Assembly: GCA_026391195.1 (NCBI GenBank)
Contig: JAPLEI010000093.1
Span: 1-38,140, forward strand
Direction: 5' to 3'
DNA: 38,140 nucleotides
Source: Bacteroidota bacterium
GTDB taxonomy: Bacteria > Bacteroidota > Bacteroidia > Chitinophagales > Chitinophagaceae
Shown here: positions 1 to 7,092 of the stretch, piece by piece
Numbering within the stretch: position 1 is the first letter of the stretch
How the letters are laid out: every line of letters starts with the position of its first letter
Made by a program: the position numbers and the translations under genes
The notes under the pieces: model-generated
The model's database searches: none
What the model was told of the DNA's origin: nothing
What the model saw: only the letters and a program-made list of their open reading frames with translations

Positions 1-2
1 AT

Positions 3-476
3 CCAGAAGAACTCAAACGTGCTAAAGAACATCAGCTGGAGAGAACCATTACCATCTTCCCCTGGATTGCCATTATTGATAAATTTCAGCATTGGGTATA
101 TGAACATCCCAATCATACCCTCGAAGAACGTACCAATCGCTGGATGGAAATAGTGGAAGAATTTTCTAGTCCCGAATTGGATGTGAGTGGATTAGAGTCC
201 TACCGTGCCATTGGCTGGCAGCGACAGCTTCACTTGTTTGAAGTGCCTTTTTATTATATTGAATATGGCATTGCGCAATTAGGTGCAATAGGCCTTTGGA
301 TGCAGTACCAGCAAAATCCAACAACAGCGTTGGAACATTATATACAGGCACTTAGCTTGGGGGGTACCAAAACATTGCCGGAGCTGTATAAGGCAGCCGG
401 ATTGTCGTTTGATCTTTCTCCCGACTATATTAAAACACTGATGGAGTTTGCCGCTTCCGAAATGGAAAAGCTGTAG
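3..476 (+). CDS. M3 family oligoendopeptidase, C-terminal part (5' end outside window)
   Basis: The reading frame is open from base 3, so this is the last 157 codons or so of a gene that starts before the window. The segment with YRAIGWQRQLHLFEVPFYYI, then EYGIAQLGAIGLW, is characteristic of the C-terminal helical region of PepF-type M3 zinc metallopeptidases, which cleave short peptides in the cytoplasm. The HExxH zinc site would lie upstream and is not visible, so activity cannot be judged. The gene ends with TAG at 474–476 and is convergent with ricT. No T-rich intrinsic terminator follows, only the palindromes at 636–681. The family call rests on the C-terminal signature alone. Confidence 0.8.
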   Translation, partial: PEELKRAKEHQLERTITIFPWIAIIDKFQHWVYEHPNHTLEERTNRWMEIVEEFSSPELDVSGLESYRAIGWQRQLHLFEVPFYYIEYGIAQLGAIGLWMQYQQNPTTALEHYIQALSLGGTKTLPELYKAAGLSFDLSPDYIKTLMEFAASEMEKL

Positions 477-635
477 AAAATTATAGCTGTACCAGATAAT
501 CCTGCATCAGCTTTTTAACAAACAGGTTACCAAACAATTAAATAAAAAATGCTCTATTTCTGCAAAGCAGTGAGTAACCATTAAAGGAACCACATTATTA
601 ATTTCCCTCCCTGCATAATCACAGATGGCAACCAA

Positions 636-681
636 GAGGCGAAGCCTCGCCCGATTTTGTATTAACGGATTTCAATCCGTT
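636..681. repeat. Two adjacent palindromes, REP-like, between convergent genes
   Basis: Two short inverted repeats lie 12–15 bp apart. The first is GC-rich and can fold two ways: gaggc/gcctc around gaa (636–648) or ggcga/tcgcc (638–651). The second is an 8-bp perfect stem, aacggatt/aatccgtt, with a 2-nt spacer (664–681). They sit in the 222-bp gap between the convergent peptidase and ricT. Neither is followed by a long T run, so they are poor intrinsic terminators. Paired small palindromes in a convergent gap resemble REP/BIME elements mobilised by RAYT transposases, but no second copy or RAYT gene is in the window, so that identity is inference. Confidence 0.4.
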
Positions 682-698
682 TATGATATACGGTTAGT

Positions 699-2021
699 TT
701 ACGCCTGTCCCTTCCCGTCGTTGTTTCGTGGACCAGCCGGCGGCCGGTTGTTTTGAGGAGGTTGAGGGGGGCGATTTCTGCTGGGTCCCTGATTTCCTCT
801 TCCACGATCGCGATCTCTGTTGGGGGGTGCCGCATTGCGATTGCCTCCGGAAGAACCACCCATGGGCTTATTTCCCGGTCTATTTTGTTGCATTTGTCGA
901 TCGCGGTCGCGCTTTTTACGCTCATTTTTTTCAAGGGTACGCAAACTGATTTGACCCACCAGATCCACAAAAGCCGGCTCTTCCTCTTTAATTTTACTGG
1001 AAGTGATTTCAACGGGCTCTAATTCCGCCACTTTCTGTCCTTCGCGGTTAATCCGCTTAATCTCCTTTACCCGCTGAATGGTTAGCGGAAAATGTTTGGT
1101 ATTGTTTGGTAGCACATACCACATCAAATTCTTGAAAATATCTTTTTTAATCAAATGGGCGGTACCGCTTTCGGTATCTAAGGTATCGGCATAATCTGGA
1201 AATTGCTGTAAGGCATCCAGATAGGTATCCAGTTCAAAGTTGAGGCAACATTTTAGTCGGCCACACTGTCCACTCAGTTTGGTTTGGTTGATAGACAGAT
1301 TCTGATAGCGGGCAGCCGTTGTATTTACACTCTTAAAATCATTCAGCCAGGTACTGCAACACAATTCTCGTCCGCAACTACCAATACCACCCACTTTAGC
1401 GGCTTCTTGGCGAATACCAATCTGGCGCATTTCAACCTTTAGCTTAAAGTCGGCTGCAAATATTTTAATCAGCTCCCGAAAATCAACCCGGTCGTCGGCA
1501 GTATAAAAGAAAGTGGCTTTTTTGCCATCTGCCTGAATTTCCACTTCACTCAATTTCATGGGAAGTTTCAACTGACGTGCTGCGGCCCTGCTTCTGGCCA
1601 ATACTTCTCTTTCCCGGGCTTTTTGCTGGTTGAACAAATCTATATCCCGCTCGCCGCTAGAACGCAGAATTCTTTTGATATCCGGACTAAACTCATCAAT
1701 AGCCTTCTTTTTAAGTTGCAAACGAACCAGTTCTCCGGTTAGGCTTACTTCACCCACATCAAAACCGCCTACCCCTTCTACGGTAACGCGTTCTCCTTTT
1801 TCAAAATAGTGTAGGGTAGTATTCCGGTAATAATCTTTACGGCTGCCTTGTTGAAAGGATACTTCTATCACTTTACAGCTACTTTCCGGGTCGTGATAAG
1901 GCAAATTGAGTAACCAATCGTGCACATTCAGTCGGTTACAACCGCCCGAACTGCATCCGCCATTGCTTTTGCAACCGCCGGGTTTGCCGTTAGATGCCGT
2001 GCCACATGATCCGCAACCCAT
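699..2021 (-). CDS. ricT: PSP1-domain protein, RicT (YaaT) family
   Basis: RicT is a cysteine-rich PSP1 protein. In Bacillus it forms an Fe-S-containing complex with RicA and RicF and affects RNA processing. I start at 2021, where the protein reads MGCGSCG as in relatives, rather than at the ATG at 2099, whose extra 26 residues look non-coding. The 440-residue product has an N-terminal Cys/Gly leader (Cys 3, 6, 17, 23, 28), a PSP1 core at about 60–270 with Cys 216, 221, 222, 253, 258 and 259, and a tail from about 365 rich in Arg, Asn, Gly and Pro that is probably disordered and may bind RNA. holB lies upstream on the same strand, an arrangement also seen as holB–yaaT in Firmicutes. GldH, which often follows in Bacteroidota, is absent. 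Whether RicA/RicF partners exist here is unknown. Confidence 0.85.
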   Translation of the reverse strand: MGCGSCGTASNGKPGGCKSNGGCSSGGCNRLNVHDWLLNLPYHDPESSCKVIEVSFQQGSRKDYYRNTTLHYFEKGERVTVEGVGGFDVGEVSLTGELVRLQLKKKAIDEFSPDIKRILRSSGERDIDLFNQQKAREREVLARSRAAARQLKLPMKLSEVEIQADGKKATFFYTADDRVDFRELIKIFAADFKLKVEMRQIGIRQEAAKVGGIGSCGRELCCSTWLNDFKSVNTTAARYQNLSINQTKLSGQCGRLKCCLNFELDTYLDALQQFPDYADTLDTESGTAHLIKKDIFKNLMWYVLPNNTKHFPLTIQRVKEIKRINREGQKVAELEPVEITSSKIKEEEPAFVDLVGQISLRTLEKNERKKRDRDRQMQQNRPGNKPMGGSSGGNRNAAPPNRDRDRGRGNQGPSRNRPPQPPQNNRPPAGPRNNDGKGQA

Positions 2022-2265
2022 ATGCGTAAGTAGTTTAATCGTGAATAAGTTAGAGAAGGGATAGCCTGTATGCCTGTAAAAATCCACCCATATGGCCAAC
2101 CAGGAAGTTTTTCCAATGGCTGCCCCGGTTACAAATCAACCGGATGCTGGTATATGTTGTTTTCCGCCTTTGGCGGATAAACGAAGTAAATTCATCGGCA
2201 AAATCGGCACATTTCCTGCTCACTATAGCGTTTCAAAGAGGTTTCTCCATTTGGATAGCCCCCCA

Positions 2266-3465
2266 TCACGATACCAAAAGTACGGATTTGTGTTGAATGA
2301 TATAGAATAGTTTAATACTAAGGGCCTGGAACAGCAATTTGGCATTCGCATTTCGCTCTATATAATAAATGGCTTTTTCCAGCTCGTTTACGATGGCTTC
2401 TTGTTGACTAACCGATGTAATTTTATTCAATCTTTCGGCAAAATCCCGTTCATTATCGCCCAGCATTACCTGTTGGATGCCCATAATTTTGATTCGGATA
2501 CTTTGCTCGAGTAGATGAATAAAGTATTTCAGCAGCTGTTTCTGCTTTTCCCTTCCAATTTTGTGCATCTCTTCGGCAAACTTCAATTGATGTACCGGTC
2601 CACCTTTCATGGTAGCATTCAACCATTCCCGTAGTAAACTATTCCAGTCGTTTTCGGCATGTTGCAATAGTTGGAGGGCTTCGCGGTAGTTGCCCTCACA
2701 AATACCGGCAATCTGGGCTGCCCGTACAGGGTCGGCACCTGCTCTTTGTATTAGGGCGGCTTCAATTTCATGTGAATCGGGAGCGGGAACCTTTATTAAC
2801 TGGCAGCGGCTAATAATGGTAGGTAATATATCTTCTTCATTTTCGGCTACCAATATAAACAAGGTATGGGCAGGGGGTTCTTCCAATAATTTCAATAATT
2901 TATTACCCTCTTTTCTCAGGTATTCGGGCATCCAAATCAGCACTACCTTGGTTTCACTTTCAAAACTTTTTAAATTCAGTTGATGGTGAATCCGGTTACA
3001 TTCCTCTGCTGTAATATTTCCCTGTTTATTTTCTGCGCCAATACTCTGCAACCAGTCGTACACATTGCCATAGGGATAAGAAGTAATGAATTCTCTCCAT
3101 TCAGCGATATAATCATCACTAATGGGTTTGTCGCCCGATTTTTTAGGAAACACCGGAAAGGTAAAATGCAGGTCTGGGTGCATCAACTGGGCTGCGCGTT
3201 GATAGGCCGGCAGTGTATGAATATCTTCGGGGGCAACGAATCCGCCATCAGTACTTAGGGGAGTAAGATTACCGAATAAATCCGGAACCAGTGGGGCTGC
3301 AGCCGGTATGCTAACAACGTATTGGGCAAATGCCATGGCAAGGGGTAGGGCTCCACTTCCTTCCTTACCTAAAAAAAGAAGGGCATGACTAAGTCGGTTT
3401 TTTTTCACCATCTCAGTCAGGTTCAATTTTAAGGGCCCTAAACCAATCACATCACTAAAAAGCAT
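2266..3465 (-). CDS. holB: DNA polymerase III delta' subunit
   Basis: This is a clamp-loader AAA+ subunit of the replicative polymerase, 399 residues long. The N-terminus (DVIGLGPLKLNL, then KKNRLSHALLFLGKEGSGA) and the block NKLLKLLEEPPAHTLFIL, followed by SRCQLIKV (sensor region), are diagnostic. The Walker A position reads GKEGSGALPLA and lacks the GK[ST] lysine, as expected for a delta' subunit that does not hydrolyse ATP. The usual four-cysteine zinc module is missing: the stretch at about 50–95 that carries it in relatives has no cysteines but aligns up to AAQLMHPDLHF. It precedes ricT by 244 bp on the same strand. That gap holds no gene I can support, because the plus-strand ORF at 2092–2310 has no family features. 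Confidence 0.9.
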   Translation of the reverse strand: MLFSDVIGLGPLKLNLTEMVKKNRLSHALLFLGKEGSGALPLAMAFAQYVVSIPAAAPLVPDLFGNLTPLSTDGGFVAPEDIHTLPAYQRAAQLMHPDLHFTFPVFPKKSGDKPISDDYIAEWREFITSYPYGNVYDWLQSIGAENKQGNITAEECNRIHHQLNLKSFESETKVVLIWMPEYLRKEGNKLLKLLEEPPAHTLFILVAENEEDILPTIISRCQLIKVPAPDSHEIEAALIQRAGADPVRAAQIAGICEGNYREALQLLQHAENDWNSLLREWLNATMKGGPVHQLKFAEEMHKIGREKQKQLLKYFIHLLEQSIRIKIMGIQQVMLGDNERDFAERLNKITSVSQQEAIVNELEKAIYYIERNANAKLLFQALSIKLFYIIQHKSVLLVS

Positions 3466-3524
3466 ACCATTCGAACCGGGATTCTATTTATGCAGCCGGG
3501 TTGTAAATGTAGGGTTTTCGGCAT

Positions 3525-3557
3525 AAAAAAAGGAATCCGCTGGCGGACTCCTTTTTT
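3525..3557 (-). terminator. Intrinsic terminator after the glutathione peroxidase gene
   Basis: A 9-bp GC-rich stem (3532–3540 with 3543–3551) is flanked by A and T runs. Read on the minus strand, the only irregular pair becomes a G·U wobble, while on the plus strand it is an A·C mismatch, so the structure serves minus-strand transcripts. It ends in seven Ts on that strand and lies 22 bp past the stop of the peroxidase gene, isolating it from holB. Confidence 0.8.
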
Positions 3558-3579
3558 ACTATAATTCACTAATATTTTG

Positions 3580-4113
3580 TTATTGGAGATACTTGAGAAT
3601 TTCTTCGCTGTCTGGCTTCACCTTACTACCAAAATAGGCAATCATTTTTCCATTTTCATCCAGTAAAAACTTATTAAAATTCCAGGAAATAGACGCATCC
3701 AATACGCCATTCTCCGCTTTACTGGTAAGCCATTTGTAAATGGGTGCCATGTCATTTCCTTTTACACTGATTTTGCTGGCCAGCGGAAAAGTTACTCCGT
3801 ATCTCGACTTGCAGAATTGATTGATTTCGGTATCCGTACCGGGTTCTTGTCCCATAAAGTTATTAGCCGGAAATCCCACAATCACCAATTTATCTTTGTG
3901 TTGTTCATATAGTTTTTGCAGTCCTTCATATTGATAGGTATAGCCGCATTGGGATGCAGTATTAACTACCAGAATTTTTTTGCCTTTAAATTTGGCGAAA
4001 TCAATCATACCTCCCTCAACGGATTTCACCTTAAAACTGTGGATGGAAGGCTGATCGGGAATTACAAAGGCGGAGAGCAAGCAAATGGCTGCAAGGGTGA
4101 GTAACTTTTTCAT
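3580..4113 (-). CDS. Glutathione peroxidase family protein, exported
   Basis: This is a thiol peroxidase of the GPx fold that reduces hydroperoxides. Bacterial non-selenium members commonly use thioredoxin, so the reductant here is not known. The 177-residue protein has a Sec-type signal peptide (basic start, hydrophobic 4–18), so it probably acts in the periplasm. The catalytic tetrad is visible: Cys56 in NTASQCGYT, Gln89 in FPANNFMGQEPG, and Trp144-Asn145 in ISWNFNKFL. The peroxidatic residue is Cys, with no selenocysteine codon. The usual FPCNQF motif is FPANNF, so that extra Cys is absent, while Cys101 in NQFCKSRYG could serve as a second thiol. It is transcribed alone, with a terminator just downstream. 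Confidence 0.88.
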   Translation of the reverse strand: MKKLLTLAAICLLSAFVIPDQPSIHSFKVKSVEGGMIDFAKFKGKKILVVNTASQCGYTYQYEGLQKLYEQHKDKLVIVGFPANNFMGQEPGTDTEINQFCKSRYGVTFPLASKISVKGNDMAPIYKWLTSKAENGVLDASISWNFNKFLLDENGKMIAYFGSKVKPDSEEILKYLQ

Positions 4114-4266
4114 ATGTAAATTTTAGTGGGTTGATTAGGTAAAATGCGTGTAATTGAAATTTTGGTTAGCTGGGTTAATTTCCGAGCATTATGTTCTATA
4201 AAGGTAAGGATATGTTCAACTAACTTAACGATCAATTGCCCAAAAGGTTTTTGAAAAATGCCATAA

Positions 4267-4977
4267 TCAGGGTTGAATAGCTGTATAGGCTGCCGCTGCC
4301 AAACTCAAACTGCAGCCTTTTACCATTAGTATTTCGTTTCCACATGCTTCCAGGGTAGCTCCGGTTGTAATCACATCATCTACCAGTAAACAATGCTTAT
4401 GTTCTAATTTTACTGGTTGCACCACAGAAAAAACACCCTGCATATTATTCCAGCGACTGTTTCTGTTTTCATGGGTTTGGGTTCGGGTAAATTGGTTTCT
4501 GATTACAGCGTTTTGAATGATTGGTTTTTGCCAAACTTCGCTGATTCCCTCTGCAATCAGTTGTGCTTGATTATAGCCCCTGATAAATTCTTTTTTCGGA
4601 TGTAGTGGTAATGGAATGATACAATCAATTGAAGTAAATCGATCTGTTTTCTGCAGAGCGTATCCCATTTTTTTACCCAACCATCTGCCTGCTTCGGGAA
4701 GGTTTTTATATTTGAGCGATTGCATCAGGTGTTGCAGTAAGGAATCTTGCGTAAAGAAATAATCAGCTGCTGCTGCCTGAACCAGTAGGCGTGCCCTGAA
4801 TATTTTTTCAACTGGGTTTCCGGAAATATCCCAGTAACCGGTGGCCGGCAAACTGAATTCGCAGCGGGAACATAGAAGAGACTCCCGAATAAGCAAATCG
4901 GTATGGCAGCCTTCGCAATAGTGGGGATACAATAAATGCAGCAAGGGTTGCAGGAACGCAGGTACATATGTTTTCAT
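4267..4977 (-). CDS. ComF family phosphoribosyltransferase-like protein
   Basis: ComF proteins combine an N-terminal zinc ribbon with a type I phosphoribosyltransferase fold, and in competent bacteria they act in the cytosolic handling of incoming single-stranded DNA. Here the zinc ligands are Cys21/Cys24 and Cys36/Cys39. The family block IPLPLHPKKEFIRGYNQAQL is at 121–140, and the PRPP-binding loop VDDVITTGAT at 199–208. At 236 residues the protein is of normal length. It lies 65 bp downstream of the radA stop on the same strand, so the two may be co-transcribed. A ComEC gene occurs further along (29.5–31.6 kb), so parts of a DNA-uptake route are encoded in this genome. Its biochemical activity in this group is not established. 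Confidence 0.87.
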   Translation of the reverse strand: MKTYVPAFLQPLLHLLYPHYCEGCHTDLLIRESLLCSRCEFSLPATGYWDISGNPVEKIFRARLLVQAAAADYFFTQDSLLQHLMQSLKYKNLPEAGRWLGKKMGYALQKTDRFTSIDCIIPLPLHPKKEFIRGYNQAQLIAEGISEVWQKPIIQNAVIRNQFTRTQTHENRNSRWNNMQGVFSVVQPVKLEHKHCLLVDDVITTGATLEACGNEILMVKGCSLSLAAAAYTAIQP

Positions 4978-5042
4978 TCCCGAAAATCGAACATCCTCCT
5001 TGCAAAAAATTGGGTAATAAATACCCGAATTTCTACGGAAAG

Positions 5043-5187
5043 CTAAAAGAGGTGTCGGTAAACATCTTCCACACTACTCAGGGCTATTACCTGCATTTTG
5101 CCGGCAATTTTTTCAATGCCTTTTTTATTAAAGGGAGAGATGATGATTTTTTGAAAGCCTAGTTTCTCGGCTTCGGCAATGCGTTGT
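5043..5187 (-). pseudogene. radA: Displaced C-terminal end of radA (out of frame with the main ORF)
   Basis: The frame ending in TAG at 5043–5045 encodes the natural RadA C-terminus: it continues KIIISPFNKKGIEKI and ends SVEDVYRHLF. It is separated from the upstream reading frame only by the extra 52-bp copy. It would join in frame if one copy were removed. It has no plausible start of its own apart from a chance ATG, so it is a remnant rather than a gene. Confidence 0.85.
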
Positions 5188-5243
5188 TCAAATGATGATT
5201 TTTTGAAAGCCCAGTTTCTCGGCTTCGGCAATGCGTTGTTCAA
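5140..5243. repeat. 52-bp direct tandem duplication inside radA
   Basis: Bases 5140–5191 and 5192–5243 are adjacent copies of the same 52-bp unit, differing at one position only (t at 5160, c at 5212; synonymous Leu codons CTA/CTG in radA). Because 52 is not a multiple of three, the second copy throws radA out of frame and creates a TGA at 5188–5190. Each copy alone encodes the same IAEAEKLGFQKI segment. Confidence 0.95.
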
Positions 5244-6465
5244 TGCGGTTAACGGCTCTGATTTCTCCGTTTAATCCCACTTCGCCAGCAAAACAGGTAA
5301 GATCGGGAATGGGTAAATCTTCATACGACGATAGCAGGGCACAAATAACGGCCAGATCGATTGAGGGATCTTCTACCCGAATGCCTCCGGCAATGTTTAC
5401 AAACACATCCTTCATACCAAATTGAAATCCTCCTCTTTTTTCCAGTACTGCCAACAGCAATTGCAGTCGGCGCAAATCGAAGCCGGTAACCGTACGTTGG
5501 GGGGTTCCATATACGCTGGGGGTAACCAGGGCCTGCACTTCTATAAGTAAGGGGCGCATACCTTCTAGGGTAGCTGCAATGGCACTGCCACTCAGGGCAT
5601 GGTCTCTCTGGGCAATCAGAATCTCGGAGGGGTTAGCAACTATCCGCATGCCGGTTCCGGTCATCTCATAAATACCCAATTCTGATGTGCTTCCAAAGCG
5701 GTTTTTCAGGGTGCGTAATATGCGGTAGGCATAATGTCGGTCTCCTTCAAACTGTAACACGGTATCTACCATGTGTTCGAGAATTTTGGGTCCGGCAATG
5801 CCACCGTCTTTGGTAATATGGCCAATTAAAAAAACGGGGGTTTGTGTTTCTTTTGCGTAGCGTTGAAATTCACCGGCACATTCTCTAATTTGACTAACAC
5901 TGCCGGCGGAAGAATCAATCAGAGGTGATTGCAGGGTTTGGATGGAATCAACAATTACTACCTGCGGTTGCAGTTTTTTTATTTCACGGAAGATAACGGC
6001 TGTGTCGGTTTCGGTTAGTAAAAAAAATTGCTCGTGCGCAATTTCTAATCGGTCGGCCCGCATTTTAATTTGCTGTTCACTCTCTTCACCGCTGATGTAT
6101 AAAACGCGCAAATCCTTTAGCTGTAGGCCGTTTTGGAGAAACAAGGTGCTTTTACCTATACCGGGTTCACCGGCAACCAGTACAATACTTCCCGGAACAA
6201 TGCCTCCTCCCAACACGCGATTTAGTTCCGTATCCGAAGTTAAGATTCGCTCATCCTGCAAAGTAATCACTTCCTGCAGCGCAATGGATTTATGTATTCT
6301 TTTTTCTCCGCTATTGTCTTTCCAGCTCTCTGAATTTTTATTTCCTTTATCCAATATTTCTTCAGTAAAAGTGTTCCATTCGGCACAGGCGGGGCACTTA
6401 CCAATCCATTTCGCACTTTCATATCCGCAGTTATTACAGAAGAAAGCGGTTTTTATTTTACTCAT
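5188..6465 (-). CDS. radA: DNA repair protein RadA, C-terminally truncated by a frameshift
   Basis: RadA is a RecA-like ATPase that drives branch migration and helps process recombination intermediates. The 425-residue frame shows, in order, a zinc finger (Cys10, 13, 24, 27), Walker A GEPGIGKST at 99–107, Walker B VVIVDS at 169–174, the family-specific KNRFG motif at 254–258, and a Lon-like C-terminal domain. The 52-bp tandem duplication at 5140–5243 creates an early TGA. Removing one copy restores a 456-residue protein, the normal family length, by adding 31 residues encoded down to TAG at 5043. The ATPase and KNRFG regions are intact, so only the end of the Lon-like domain is lost. The duplication could be a real mutation or an assembly error. 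The gene is divergent from the first susC. Confidence 0.9.
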   Translation of the reverse strand: MSKIKTAFFCNNCGYESAKWIGKCPACAEWNTFTEEILDKGNKNSESWKDNSGEKRIHKSIALQEVITLQDERILTSDTELNRVLGGGIVPGSIVLVAGEPGIGKSTLFLQNGLQLKDLRVLYISGEESEQQIKMRADRLEIAHEQFFLLTETDTAVIFREIKKLQPQVVIVDSIQTLQSPLIDSSAGSVSQIRECAGEFQRYAKETQTPVFLIGHITKDGGIAGPKILEHMVDTVLQFEGDRHYAYRILRTLKNRFGSTSELGIYEMTGTGMRIVANPSEILIAQRDHALSGSAIAATLEGMRPLLIEVQALVTPSVYGTPQRTVTGFDLRRLQLLLAVLEKRGGFQFGMKDVFVNIAGGIRVEDPSIDLAVICALLSSYEDLPIPDLTCFAGEVGLNGEIRAVNRIEQRIAEAEKLGFQKIII

Positions 6466-7092
6466 ATTTCAAAGGTAGTGTTTGGGTGCGATTTCTACAC
6501 CGAATTTGCCAATGCTATTAGCGGAAATGCAGGCTGAGTGCGATTGAAAAGCGGGAGGGGTATACAAAGCAAAAGGGCCAACATTGCTGTTGACCCAATC
6601 ACTTACTAACCCATTAAATTCTACCACTAAGTTACAATAATGGGTCAGATTCCAAAATTAATTTTACGAATGGCGGGGCTTTAACGAAGACTTAAACATG
6701 TAAAATAAAATAATATGTTCGATGTTTTCCCAGATACTTTATCAAAATGAGGCAAAATGCTTTTTTTTCTATTTAAAAACTTTAGGTAGGCTTTTTTTCA
6801 CCTCTTTTGTCCAGATTTCTTCTCATGCTGTTAATAATCAAATAAATTAAATATATAATTAATAACTATAATTTAAAAAAATTATTATTAGCATAAAATA
6901 CATTAATAATAAATAAATAGGTGTTTATTATTATTTTGTTAAACTTTGTATTTATTTATTTGTTTTTATGAACTGGTTGATAATTAGCGCTTTGTTTAAT
7001 TTTTTGCCGTAAAAAAGCTATATTATTAAACAATTGTATAGGCATTTATTATTAGCCCAATGAAAGTAATTAATCATTAAACTATCCAACAC
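6466..7092. other. AT-rich divergent intergenic region upstream of first susC
   Basis: This 627-bp gap separates radA (minus) from susC (plus). The first 200 bp are of mixed composition and hold one strong hairpin (6575–6596). From about 6680 to 7092 the DNA is very AT-rich and made of runs of A and T. Several TTTG and TATTTG strings (for example near 6935–6962) resemble parts of the Bacteroidota promoter, but none has a good partner at the right spacing, so I do not name a promoter. I see no gene, tRNA or repeat family here. Confidence 0.7.
6575..6596 (-). terminator. Terminator-like hairpin upstream of susC (minus orientation)
   Basis: A 9-bp stem closes a 4-nt loop. On the minus strand all pairs form (one G·U), the loop is GCAA, and the stem is followed by TTTTGCTTT, as in an intrinsic terminator. 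On the plus strand there is one C·A mismatch and no T run. No minus-strand gene lies between here and susC, so it would end either a short unannotated minus transcript or an antisense transcript from the susC leader. It may instead be a relic. Confidence 0.4.

Noticed and set aside
662-1012. Minus-strand ORF of 116 codons at the ricT 3' end
   Set aside because: It is another frame of the low-complexity Arg/Pro-rich tail of ricT.
2019-2099. Upstream ATG at 2099 as the ricT start
   Set aside because: It adds 26 residues that do not resemble the family; MGCGSCG at 2021 matches the normal beginning.
2092-2310. Plus-strand ORF of 72 codons between ricT and holB
   Set aside because: It overlaps the holB 3' end, matches no family I know, and lies in a gap between same-strand genes; it is probably chance.
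5942-6478. Plus-strand ORF of 178 codons opposite radA
   Set aside because: It is antisense to the conserved Walker A/B and zinc-finger parts of radA and has a biased, Ser/Cys-rich composition typical of a shadow frame.
6935-6962. TTTG...TATTTG strings as a susC promoter
   Set aside because: They are only partial consensus matches in very AT-rich DNA, and the spacing is wrong.
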